This document shows positions 7,971 to 16,325 of a DNA stretch of 64,000 nt, piece by piece. Numbering within the stretch: position 1 is the stretch's first letter; every line of letters starts with the position of its first letter. Source of the DNA: Methylomonas sp. LL1 (GTDB lineage Bacteria; Pseudomonadota; Gammaproteobacteria; Methylococcales; Methylomonadaceae); assembly GCF_015711015.1 (NCBI RefSeq), contig NZ_CP064653.1, positions 186,001 through 250,000 of the forward strand, in the 5' to 3' direction. The translations under genes were made by a program, and so were the position numbers. A model generated the notes under the pieces. It had not been told where the DNA came from and did not search any database. It saw nothing but the letters and a program-made list of their open reading frames with translations.

Positions 7971-8498
7971 ATGGCTGAAAAACCCGAAATTGTACAATTG
8001 GGCGCCGAGATACTACGCCAACAGGCGCGTCGTGTTGACGATTTTGATTGTTCCAAGTTCCATCATCTGATCGATGATATGCAAGCTTTGATGCTGGAGA
8101 GTAACGGTGTCGGCATCGCCGCCCCGCAACTGGGTGCGTCCTGGCAAATCGTGATCATCGCTTCTCGTCCGACCGCGCGTTATCCCAATGCGCCGGACAT
8201 GGCGCCCTTGCTGATGGTCAATCCCGAATGCCAGGTCCTGGATGCTAGTATGCATAAGGATTGGGAAGGCTGTTTAAGCGTGCCGGGTATTCGAGCCTTG
8301 GTGCCGCGCTATCAAACCGTGCAAATTAGCTATCAGGACCGGCAAGGCCGGGCCGATCAAATCGTTTTGCGAGATTTTCCGGCTCGCGTGTTTCAGCATG
8401 AATTCGATCACTTGCAAGGTTTAGTCTATCTGGATAGAGTCGAATCCAATCGCGACATTATTTCCGAAACCGAATTCTTCAAAAAAATAGCCGCTTAA
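7971..8498 (+). CDS. def: Peptide deformylase
   Basis: Removes the N-formyl group from new proteins using a bound Fe or Zn ion. All three family motifs are present: GVGIAAPQL, EGCLSVPG (metal Cys) and QHEFDHLQG (two metal His). The start is uncertain: ATG 7935 would add twelve residues, but the usual family N-terminus corresponds to MAEKPEIVQLG at 7971. Neither start has a good Shine-Dalgarno sequence. The protein is about 175 residues, a normal length. It overlaps nothing and is followed two or ten bases later by the metallohydrolase gene, depending on that gene's start. fmt, the usual neighbour, is not here, so this may be a second deformylase gene of the genome. Confidence 0.93.
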   Translation: MAEKPEIVQLGAEILRQQARRVDDFDCSKFHHLIDDMQALMLESNGVGIAAPQLGASWQIVIIASRPTARYPNAPDMAPLLMVNPECQVLDASMHKDWEGCLSVPGIRALVPRYQTVQISYQDRQGRADQIVLRDFPARVFQHEFDHLQGLVYLDRVESNRDIISETEFFKKIAA

Positions 8499-8508
8499 GG
8501 TGAAAGGC

Positions 8509-9423
8509 ATGCGTTTTTTTTTCGTACTGTTAGGGCTTTTAATCAATAATCCCAGCCAGGCACTATTGCCGCTGTCCGTGTCGGAAGTGGCGCCCGGCGT
8601 TTATGTGCATGTATCCGACCATCATTGGCCGGACCGGGATAATCATGGCGAAATCGCCAATATCGGTTTTATCGTCGGCGATCGCTGCGTGGCGGTGATA
8701 GACAGTGGCGGTAGTCCGCGGCAAGGCATCGCCTTACGCAATGCGGTCAAACAGGTTACCGACAAGCCAATATGTTATTTGATCAATACCCATGTGCATC
8801 CCGATCACATCTACGGCAACAGCGCATTCAAGGCGGACGGGGTAAAATTCGTCGGCCATCATAAGTTGGCGCGGGCGATGGCAACAAGGGCGCCTCATTA
8901 TCTGAGCAAGGCCGATGAATTGCTCGATATTCGCGTCACCAACGATAATATCATCCCGCCGGATTTGCAGGTCAGGGATAAGATGACCTTGAATCTGGGG
9001 AATCGCGAACTGGTCTTGACCGCACATGCCACGGCCCACACCGATAACGATTTAAGCGTCTACGATAAAAGCACCGATACAATGTGGCTGGCCGACTTAT
9101 TGTTTCTGGAACATATCCCGGTGATCGACGGCAGTATCAAGGGTTGGTTGAAAGAGTTGGACGGGCTGGAAAAAAATCATTACAAACTGGTGATTCCCGG
9201 TCACGGTAGGCTGGTGAGAGACTGGCCGACTGCCTTGCAACCGGAAAAAGCCTATTTGGCTCAATTGGCCGCCGAAATCAGAAGCATGATTAAACAAGGC
9301 AAAACGCTGGAGTACGCGGTTGAACATGTCGGCTTATCGGCCAAGGATCACTGGCAACTTTTTGAACAATTCCATCGCAAAAACGTCACCATTGCCTTTG
9401 CCGAGCTGGAATGGGAAGACTGA
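8509..9423 (+). CDS. Quinoprotein relay system zinc metallohydrolase (metallo-beta-lactamase fold)
   Basis: Secreted metallo-beta-lactamase-fold protein: signal peptide (about 1-20), then the zinc motif NTHVHPDHIYGN, with further histidines in HATAHTDNDLS and IPGHGRLV. Proteins of this type sit beside SoxYZ-like carriers in organisms with PQQ-dependent dehydrogenases and are named quinoprotein relay system zinc metallohydrolases. The next gene is exactly such a carrier. ATG 8509 is chosen because AAGG lies 8 bases upstream; an in-frame GTG at 8500 is the alternative. The substrate is unknown for the family; periplasmic location is inferred. No PQQ dehydrogenase gene lies in the window. Confidence 0.82.
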   Translation: MRFFFVLLGLLINNPSQALLPLSVSEVAPGVYVHVSDHHWPDRDNHGEIANIGFIVGDRCVAVIDSGGSPRQGIALRNAVKQVTDKPICYLINTHVHPDHIYGNSAFKADGVKFVGHHKLARAMATRAPHYLSKADELLDIRVTNDNIIPPDLQVRDKMTLNLGNRELVLTAHATAHTDNDLSVYDKSTDTMWLADLLFLEHIPVIDGSIKGWLKELDGLEKNHYKLVIPGHGRLVRDWPTALQPEKAYLAQLAAEIRSMIKQGKTLEYAVEHVGLSAKDHWQLFEQFHRKNVTIAFAELEWED

Positions 9424-9452
9424 TTCTTTATCCTTAACGAGAGAGATTGACC

Positions 9453-10280
9453 ATGATTAAACCGCATAAGATTTTATGGCTGTTGTTTTTTTTGCCGGCC
9501 ATGATTTGGGCCGAGGGCGACGATAGCGTCTGGAACAGTGTGCTGAAAAACCAGTATTTTGCCGGTAAAAGCATCGAAGAGTCGGATGCCGTGATTGAAT
9601 TGGAAGCGCCTTATCGGGCCGAGGACCCGGCGATCGTGCCGGTCAAGGTTTCCAGCAAGATTGCGCAAACCCAGGGCAAATACATCAAGAAAATCTGGCT
9701 GTTTGTCGATAAAAATCCGTTCCCATTCGTCGGCGAGTTTGAGTTTTTCCCGGAAAGCGGCAAGGCCGATTTGGCGATGCGGGTGCGGGTCAACACTTAC
9801 AGTAATATCCGGGCGGTTGCCGAAACCAACGACGGCAAACTGAGCATGAGCAAAAAATTCGTCAAGGCCAGTGGCGGTTGTTCGGCACCGATAGGCGCCG
9901 ATCTGGACGAAGCGATGAAACGGTTGGGCAAGGTCAAGTTCCGGCTGGATGAAGGCGTTAAAACCGGACAGCCCACCCAGGCGCAGTTAATGATTAGCCA
10001 TCCCAATATCACCGGCATGCAAATGGATCAGATGACCAGATTTGTTAGAAAATCGCATTTCATCGATCAGTTGAAAGTGACATTTAATGACAAGCCGGTT
10101 TTAAACGCTAAAATCGACATTGCTATCAGTGCCGATCCCAATTTCCGGTTTTATTTCGTGCCGGACAAGCCTGGCGAGCTGAAAGCCGAATTCAGCGATA
10201 TTTCCTGCGCATCGCCAATCAGCAGGGACGTTTGCAACAAGGGCGCAAGTTATTCGCAGCAGTATTCGGTTGCGCCCTAA
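9453..10280 (+). CDS. Quinoprotein dehydrogenase-associated SoxYZ-like carrier
   Basis: About 275 residues: signal peptide (1-20, ends MIWA), a SoxY-like domain carrying the carrier cysteine in KASGGCSAPIG (Cys143), then a SoxZ-like C-terminal half containing VRKSHFIDQLKVTFND. In Sox systems SoxY holds sulfur intermediates on a C-terminal cysteine; here the domains are fused and the cysteine is internal. The family is known from methylotrophs and other users of PQQ alcohol dehydrogenases. GAGAGA precedes ATG 9453; TTG 9447 is a less likely start. It lies 29 bases after the metallohydrolase, so the pair is probably one operon. Confidence 0.85.
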   Translation: MIKPHKILWLLFFLPAMIWAEGDDSVWNSVLKNQYFAGKSIEESDAVIELEAPYRAEDPAIVPVKVSSKIAQTQGKYIKKIWLFVDKNPFPFVGEFEFFPESGKADLAMRVRVNTYSNIRAVAETNDGKLSMSKKFVKASGGCSAPIGADLDEAMKRLGKVKFRLDEGVKTGQPTQAQLMISHPNITGMQMDQMTRFVRKSHFIDQLKVTFNDKPVLNAKIDIAISADPNFRFYFVPDKPGELKAEFSDISCASPISRDVCNKGASYSQQYSVAP

Positions 10281-10289
10281 GCTATCATT

Positions 10290-10613
10290 ATGAACAAAAC
10301 CGCGTTTTTGCTGTGCCTGTTGCTCTGCACAACCGATGCGCAGGCATTTCGTTGTGGTCGCCAACTGGTTCAGGAGGGCGATCATAAACTGGATGTATTG
10401 GAAAAATGCGGCGAACCTGAATGGACCGATCAACGGATTACCGTGGTTGCTAGTCGATTGCGTCACCCCTATGGCGCGTTGGAATATGATCAATATGAAG
10501 AAATAGTCATCGACGAATGGGTCTATAACTTCGGATCAAGAAAATTCAAACAATTTTTACAGTTTGAAAATGGCGTGTTAAAGAAAATTAAAAATTTGAG
10601 TTATGGACGCTGA
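10290..10613 (+). CDS. DUF2845 secreted small protein
   Basis: 107 residues with a signal peptide (cut near AQAF) and the family pattern FRCGRQLVQEGDHKLDVLEKCGEPEW, split here as a CG pair followed by KCGEP. It ends with a basic tail. The two cysteines could form a disulfide in the periplasm. It starts 10 bases after the SoxYZ-like gene, so it may belong to the same transcript, but DUF2845 proteins occur in many contexts and no function is known. Confidence 0.8.
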   Translation: MNKTAFLLCLLLCTTDAQAFRCGRQLVQEGDHKLDVLEKCGEPEWTDQRITVVASRLRHPYGALEYDQYEEIVIDEWVYNFGSRKFKQFLQFENGVLKKIKNLSYGR

Positions 10614-10681
10614 TCAGGGATGGCTTTCCCTCTTTAACGAATTCATAGCGCGACTTTCCGGGATCATTACTTAAAAATCAT

Positions 10682-11296
10682 ATGACAAAGCAAAGCAGCA
10701 ATACCGTTTGGCACCACGCTACCGTGTCTAGGATCAGGCGCGAGCAACAAAATGGCCACAAATCCGTGATTATTTGGTTTACCGGCCTATCCGGGGCAGG
10801 GAAGTCGACCTTGGCGCACGCGGTCGAAGAGCGTTTGTATCAATTAGGCTGCCGTACCTTTGTGCTGGACGGCGATAATGTTCGGCATGGCTTGTGCGGC
10901 GATCTCGGTTTTACCGATGAGGATAGGCAGGAGAACATCCGGCGCATCGCCGAGTTAGCCAAGTTGATGCTGGAAGCAGGCACTATTTCATTAACGGCCT
11001 TTATTTCTCCGTTCAGAGCGGAACGGAACTTGGCTAGAAAGCTGGTGCCGCATGGCGATTTTATCGAGGTTTATTGCTCATGCGATCTATCGATCTGCGA
11101 GCAACGCGATGTCAAGGGTCTATACAAAAAAGCCCGGCGGGGTGAAATCAAACACTTTACCGGCATATCCTCACCCTATGAAGTGCCGGAAAATCCGGAG
11201 TTGAGCATCGATACCGGTAGTCATTCCTTGGACGAATGCGTCGATCAGGTTTTGGCCTTATTGGTGGAACGCGGCATTATCAATAATGCTGAATAG
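10682..11296 (+). CDS. cysC: Adenylyl-sulfate kinase
   Basis: 204 residues, the usual length for CysC, which phosphorylates APS to PAPS with ATP. Visible are the P-loop [11 protein letters not shown], the [15 protein letters not shown] substrate motif, [14 protein letters not shown], and ISPFRAERN. The enzyme provides activated sulfate for assimilation or for sulfotransferases. A DHH phosphoesterase starts 9 bases downstream; DHH enzymes of the NrnA group hydrolyse pAp, the by-product of PAPS use, so the pairing may be functional. No cysDN lies nearby. Confidence 0.95.
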   Translation: MTKQSSNTVWHHATVSRIRREQQNGHKSVIIWFTGLSGAGKSTLAHAVEERLYQLGCRTFVLDGDNVRHGLCGDLGFTDEDRQENIRRIAELAKLMLEAGTISLTAFISPFRAERNLARKLVPHGDFIEVYCSCDLSICEQRDVKGLYKKARRGEIKHFTGISSPYEVPENPELSIDTGSHSLDECVDQVLALLVERGIINNAE

Positions 11297-11305
11297 GTAA
11301 CTGCG

Positions 11306-12262
11306 ATGAATTTTGATGTATTCAACGGCGACGCCGACGGTATTTGCGCGCTAATACAATTGCGCTTGGCGGAGCCGGTAGACGCGACATTAATCACCGG
11401 CGTCAAACGCGACATCAGCCTGCTAAAACGAGTCGATGCCAATGCGGGCGATATAGTCACCGTGCTGGATATTTCCCTGGATAAAAATCGCCAGCCCTTA
11501 GTGGAAATGCTGGACAATCAAGTCGAGGTGTTTTACGTCGACCATCATCAAGCCGGCGAAATACCCGAGCATCCTGGGCTGACGGCTTTGATAAATACCG
11601 ACGCCAATGTCTGTACCAGTTTGTTGGTGGATCGCTATTTGGATCATCGCTTTACCGCTTGGGCCGTGACGGCGGCGTTTGGCGATAATTTGGAAGACAG
11701 TGCGGTTCTTGCGGCGCAAGGCTTGAATCTAACTTCGGCACAACTTGACTCGTTGCGGCAACTGGGCATATATATTAACTACAACGGATACGGATCGAGT
11801 GTGGAAGACTTGTATTTTGCCCCCGATCAGTTGTACCGTTTGTTATCCGGTTATGAATCGCCGCTTGATTTCATTGCCAGCCGCGCGGATATTTACCGGC
11901 AGTTGCGGGAAGGTTATGACGGCGATATGGCGCTGGCCGAGCACACAAAAGCTGAATTTAAAACCGATAAAGTTGCGGTTTTCATCTTGCCGGATGCAAA
12001 ATGGGCACGCCGGGTTAGCGGGGTCTGGAGCAATGATCTCGCCAACCAGTATCCCGAGCGGGCGCATGCAGTGTTGACGCATAATCAGCAGGGTGGTTAT
12101 CTGGTAAGCGTTCGGGCGCCGTTGAATAATAAGACCGGCGCTGACGAGTTGTGCAAGCAGTTTCCGGGAGGAGGAGGGAGAAAGGCTGCGGCGGGGATTA
12201 ATCATCTGCCGCTGGAGTTTTTACCTACTATGATTCAAGCCTTCGAACAACGTTATGCATGA
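11306..12262 (+). CDS. DHH-family phosphoesterase (possible pAp phosphatase or nanoRNase)
   Basis: 318 residues. The first metal motif is FNGDADGICAL near the N-terminus, the DHH motif is YVDHHQAG (about residues 77-84), and the C-terminal DHHA1 domain has FPGGGGRKAAAGIN. These show a two-metal phosphoesterase of the RecJ/NrnA superfamily. Because it follows cysC by 9 bases in what is likely one operon, cleavage of 3',5'-phosphoadenosine to AMP is a reasonable guess, but nanoRNA cleavage is equally open. The substrate cannot be read from the sequence. Confidence 0.82.
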   Translation: MNFDVFNGDADGICALIQLRLAEPVDATLITGVKRDISLLKRVDANAGDIVTVLDISLDKNRQPLVEMLDNQVEVFYVDHHQAGEIPEHPGLTALINTDANVCTSLLVDRYLDHRFTAWAVTAAFGDNLEDSAVLAAQGLNLTSAQLDSLRQLGIYINYNGYGSSVEDLYFAPDQLYRLLSGYESPLDFIASRADIYRQLREGYDGDMALAEHTKAEFKTDKVAVFILPDAKWARRVSGVWSNDLANQYPERAHAVLTHNQQGGYLVSVRAPLNNKTGADELCKQFPGGGGRKAAAGINHLPLEFLPTMIQAFEQRYA

Positions 12263-12394
12263 GGGATTGATAAGAGTTTCGAAATGGCATAACTGTTTAG
12301 TTGTTTATCAAAGTGGCGTTAGTATTTTTAAGTATTATTTTGGTTTTGGATCGAGTTAAGCTGTTTTAATAATTTAGTTGAGTGAGGAAATACG

Positions 12395-12874
12395 ATGATG
12401 AAATATTTTATTTTTACAAGTGTGCTTTTGTTAAACAGCGTGATGTCTGGAGAAGCAATGGCGGATTGCGCTACAAATCAGTTGACGGATGCTTCGAATC
12501 CTACTCTAAACGACTTACTTTCAGGCCATACTGTTTGTGAAGCTGCAGGGGATGCGGCGGCTACGGGGCCTGACCAGTCATGGGGCGTGCAAGAAGAGCA
12601 TCGGTCTGGAGGTGAATTGTGGGATTACAAAAGAGGGCCTTCTAGTACAATTGACCCTACTAAACTTATCGGAGCTTGGTCGGTATCAGGTACTGGAGCA
12701 AACACTGTAGTCAATTATAGTTACCTTGCCGGTGGCGGTGGCGGTATTTATAAAGTCTATAATAATGGTAATGCAAGCTACGATATTTGTAACGGTCCTG
12801 CTCGGGTTGCTACTGTTACTGTAGTGCCTAGCATAGGCTCAGGTTGTTCTGGGTTTGCTCATGGCGCGCCATGA
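12395..12874 (+). CDS. Secreted Gly-rich hypothetical protein, 159 aa
   Basis: Signal peptide (cut near AMADC), then a mature part with four scattered cysteines and a run of glycines (AGGGGGIYKVY). The segment around TGANTVVNYSYLAGG suggests a beta-rich secreted or surface protein. GAGG lies about 8 bases before the ATG, and a strong rho-independent terminator lies 40 bases after the stop, so it is a complete single-gene unit. It is visibly poorer in GC than its neighbours, as is the non-coding sequence either side, which may mean recent acquisition. Family not recognised. Confidence 0.75.
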   Translation: MMKYFIFTSVLLLNSVMSGEAMADCATNQLTDASNPTLNDLLSGHTVCEAAGDAAATGPDQSWGVQEEHRSGGELWDYKRGPSSTIDPTKLIGAWSVSGTGANTVVNYSYLAGGGGGIYKVYNNGNASYDICNGPARVATVTVVPSIGSGCSGFAHGAP

Positions 12875-12913
12875 TATGTAGTATCTATTTATATTTTGGT
12901 ATTTGATTTCTTC

Positions 12914-12953
12914 AAACCCCTTATCGTAGAGGTTTATGCGTAAGGGGTTTTTT
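12914..12953 (+). terminator. Rho-independent terminator
   Basis: AAACCCCTTA pairs with TAAGGGGTTT across a 17-base loop and runs into TTTTTT. It ends the secreted hypothetical gene. Confidence 0.9.
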
Positions 12954-13034
12954 ATGCCTGTTTGTACTCTACATAGTAGAAAATTAGCCGTATCGCTATA
13001 TAGGATAAAAATTTTATTTATGATTTAAATTATT

Positions 13035-16000
13035 ATGCCTTATGTTTTGATTTTTATTTTTTATTTGTCTTTCGTGGTTTACGGTAGTTTAGTTCCTCTT
13101 GAATACAAGTATATTTCTATAGATCAAGCGATAATAAAATTTAAAAGTATCAAATATCTTTCATTAGGCATTGAATCCAGAGCCGACTGGATTGCCAATA
13201 TTCTGCTTTATATTCCACTCTCGTTTCTGGCACTCGGTACTGTTCGGAATTGGCTAAAAAGCGGTTTTTTGGCCAAGATTATTTTTCCGATTCTGGTTTT
13301 GTCGTTTTGTTTGGCAACGGCTGTTGGCATCGAATTCGCGCAGCAGTTTTTCCCCCCGCGCACCGTTTCATTGAACGATTTAATTGCCGAAGCCCTCGGT
13401 ACGGTCATCGGCATTGTTTTGTGGTTTGGCGTCGGTGAAAAATCCATCGCTTATAGTCGGCAAATGACTCATGGCAATTGGTTGTCCATCAAATCGGCAA
13501 TCATCCTTTACTTGCCGGCCTATGTTTTTCTAAGTTTGTTCCCTTTCGATTTCGTCACCTCGATCGATGAGTTAAATAACAAACTTGCCGGCGGCCACGA
13601 TGCGCTTTTCATCAATATTGATGACTGCGGGGAAAATCCGTTTCGCTGCTCGGTGAAATGGGTGGTGGAAATACTGGTATTAATGCCCTTGGGCGGGCTT
13701 TTTGCCGCACTACCTTATGTGCCGAATCGGAAAGGATTGGCCGTGGTCGTGGGGTTTTTGTTGGGACTGGCGATAGAGGGTACTCAACTATTTATTTTTT
13801 CCGGTAGCGCGCAAGGCTTCTCCATCGTTACCCGGATGCTGGGCATGGCGGCCGGCGTCAAAGCCTATAGTGTTTTCGCGGCTCTGGATTCGTCAACTCT
13901 CAAACCTTGGATAGGCAGGGTGATTGGGCTGGCTTTAGTTCCTTATATTGGGGTGGTGGCCGCCATCAATGGCTGGATGGACGGAAATTGGATTTCCATG
14001 TCAGCCGCGCGGCAGAAATTAGACGATACCCATTTTTTGCCGTTTTATTATTTTTATTACACGACCGAAACCGTCGCGCTGGTGAGTTTGTTAAGCAATA
14101 TCGGTGCTTATATGCCGGTGGGCTTGTTGTTTTGGCTGAATGGCCTGAGAAATCCCGGACGGCCTAAAACTCATGGTTTTTGGGTGGGGCTAACTGCGGC
14201 GACTTTTGCCGTAATCATCGAGACAGGCAAACTGTTTTTGAAGGCAAAACATGTAGACCCCACCGATGTGTTACTGGCCTTTGCGGCCGGGGCGGGTACT
14301 TATTGGGCGTTGAATGGTATTCAGCGTGTGTTGGGCCAATCCAGGCGAAGAGATTCTTCTCTCTATCAGACTCGATCAATACCGGAAGATGAGTCTATCG
14401 GCTCGAGGGCGGAGGATTTTTCGGGCGCGAAATCCTTGCCGATAGACAAAAATGGCTTACTGCCGGCCGGTTTGATCGGTCTATTGATTGTTTACCAGAT
14501 GATGCACTATCCGCTGATGCCGGTTTTGTTAGCGCTAGCTTTGCTTGCTTATGCGTATGCGCTATTGCAAAAACCTTTAATCGGTTTTTTTGTATTGCCG
14601 GCCTTGTTGCCACTCCTGGACCTCGCGCCCTGGAGCGGGCGTTTTTTCTTCGACGAGTTTGATCTGTTAATACTGTCGACTTTGAGCATGTGGTTAATTC
14701 GGCCTGTTGCTGAGCCAAGGCAGATGCCGGGTATTCGAATAGCCGGATTTTTTTGTATGGGTTTGTTTTTGCTGTCGTTGGGCGTCAGTTTAATGATAGG
14801 TTTGATGCCATTGCCCAGCATCGACGCCAATGCCTTTAGTAATTATTACAGCAATTTCAACGCATTACGGATAGCGAAAGGCTTTTTGTGGGGGCTGCTT
14901 TTAATGCCCTATTTGAATAGAATTTTGCCGGGTAGCCCCGGGCGAGATTATTTTTCAAGCGGATTATTGATTGGCCTGGTTGGACTGGCAATTTTCTCGA
15001 TTATCGAGCGCTGGGTATTTCCGGGGTTGTTCGATTTTTCCACCGATTATCGAATCAACGGCTTGTTTTCGACCATGCACACCGGGGGCGGACATATCGA
15101 GTCCTATCTGGCGTTGACTATGCCTTTTATTGCCTCGCTGTTCTTTAGCGACAAACATCCGCTATTGGCTCGCGTGGGTGGGGGAGTACTATTCGTTTTA
15201 AGCCTTTACACGTTGTTGATGACTTTTTCGCGTGGTGGGATGATTGGTATTGCCGTGGCATTTCTGGTCTTGCTGGCGGGACTTTATTTTCATTTTAGCA
15301 GTCATCGGCGGTTAAAAATCTGGCAGTCGCTCGCGAGTGTCGCGCTTTTGTTGATCGCCATCGCCATGCTGGCCGTCCCGGTGTTCAAGGGCGACTTGAT
15401 CAAACACCGTATCAGTGTGGCCGAAAAGGATAGCGAGAGCCGCCATAAACATTGGGCCGCGGCGATCGATATGATGGATGGCGATTTTGTGAGTCAAGCT
15501 TTCGGCATGGGCTTGGGAAGTTTTCCCCGTACGTTTTTTTGGTCGAATCAGGAAAATGCCCATCCGGCAATCTACCGTGTCGCGGCTGACAATGGCAATC
15601 AATTTTTGGCTTTACAGGGTGGTGATGCATTGTTTATCGGGCAGTATGTCGCCATGCAGCCGCATCAAAAGCTGAAATTATCCATAGAGGTGCGTAGTCC
15701 CGAACAAAATGCAGTGTTGTCTGTTCCAATCTGCGAGAAATCCTTACAATACTCGTTTCGATGTGTTTCCACTGAAATCAAGGTGGTCTCCGCCCAGTGG
15801 CAGCGCATCGTAAAGGACATAGACAGCGGCGATTTGGGCGCGAGTTCATCGGACATTGCAAATGGGTGGCCGAGTAGGCCGGTGCAGCTGGCACTCTATG
15901 CCGGCGGCGATGTCGGCAAGATTGTCGAGGTGGACAATCTAAGTTTGCAGGATGCAAAGGGTAATAATCTAATCAGTAATGGCGATTTCTCCGCGGGTAC

Positions 16001-16325
16001 CGACCGCTGGTACTTTTCCACGGAAAAGCATAATCCCTGGCATATCTTCAATATTTGGGTACAAGTGCTATTCGATATGGGTTGGCTAGGTTTGTGCGCC
16101 TTTATTATATTGATCCTATATGTTTATTACCGTTTATTGAAATCCCTGCGGCACGACATCCATGCCCCAATTTTACTGGCTTCTTTCAGCGGGTTTTTGA
16201 TTATCGGTTATGTGGATAGTCCATTTGACGCGCCAAGATTGACGTTTTTGTTTTTCATGCTGGTCGCTTTTGCAATTTTTGGCTGCAAGAGACCGGATAA
16301 ATCATTGAGAAGATTAAATAAATAA
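13035..16325 (+). CDS. Triple VanZ-like / O-antigen ligase fusion membrane protein
   Basis: 1096 residues, with about 20 or more membrane helices. The N-terminal third contains three VanZ-like modules: about 1-140 (DWIANILLYIPLSFLALG; GIEFAQQFFPPRTVSLND), about 155-280 (VEILVLMPLGGLFAALP; AIEGTQLFIFSG) and about 335-425 (LLSNIGAYMPVGLLFWLNG; IIETGKLFLKAKHVDPTD). Residues about 480-1090 resemble an O-antigen ligase/polymerase (Wzy_C). A periplasmic loop of about 130 residues near 860-1000 looks like a carbohydrate-binding beta sandwich (LISNGDFSAGTDRW). A role in joining or polymerising surface polysaccharide is inferred. The stop overlaps the rapA start by one base (TAATG). The three-VanZ arrangement is unusual. 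Confidence 0.85.
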   Translation: MPYVLIFIFYLSFVVYGSLVPLEYKYISIDQAIIKFKSIKYLSLGIESRADWIANILLYIPLSFLALGTVRNWLKSGFLAKIIFPILVLSFCLATAVGIEFAQQFFPPRTVSLNDLIAEALGTVIGIVLWFGVGEKSIAYSRQMTHGNWLSIKSAIILYLPAYVFLSLFPFDFVTSIDELNNKLAGGHDALFINIDDCGENPFRCSVKWVVEILVLMPLGGLFAALPYVPNRKGLAVVVGFLLGLAIEGTQLFIFSGSAQGFSIVTRMLGMAAGVKAYSVFAALDSSTLKPWIGRVIGLALVPYIGVVAAINGWMDGNWISMSAARQKLDDTHFLPFYYFYYTTETVALVSLLSNIGAYMPVGLLFWLNGLRNPGRPKTHGFWVGLTAATFAVIIETGKLFLKAKHVDPTDVLLAFAAGAGTYWALNGIQRVLGQSRRRDSSLYQTRSIPEDESIGSRAEDFSGAKSLPIDKNGLLPAGLIGLLIVYQMMHYPLMPVLLALALLAYAYALLQKPLIGFFVLPALLPLLDLAPWSGRFFFDEFDLLILSTLSMWLIRPVAEPRQMPGIRIAGFFCMGLFLLSLGVSLMIGLMPLPSIDANAFSNYYSNFNALRIAKGFLWGLLLMPYLNRILPGSPGRDYFSSGLLIGLVGLAIFSIIERWVFPGLFDFSTDYRINGLFSTMHTGGGHIESYLALTMPFIASLFFSDKHPLLARVGGGVLFVLSLYTLLMTFSRGGMIGIAVAFLVLLAGLYFHFSSHRRLKIWQSLASVALLLIAIAMLAVPVFKGDLIKHRISVAEKDSESRHKHWAAAIDMMDGDFVSQAFGMGLGSFPRTFFWSNQENAHPAIYRVAADNGNQFLALQGGDALFIGQYVAMQPHQKLKLSIEVRSPEQNAVLSVPICEKSLQYSFRCVSTEIKVVSAQWQRIVKDIDSGDLGASSSDIANGWPSRPVQLALYAGGDVGKIVEVDNLSLQDAKGNNLISNGDFSAGTDRWYFSTEKHNPWHIFNIWVQVLFDMGWLGLCAFIILILYVYYRLLKSLRHDIHAPILLASFSGFLIIGYVDSPFDAPRLTFLFFMLVAFAIFGCKRPDKSLRRLNK

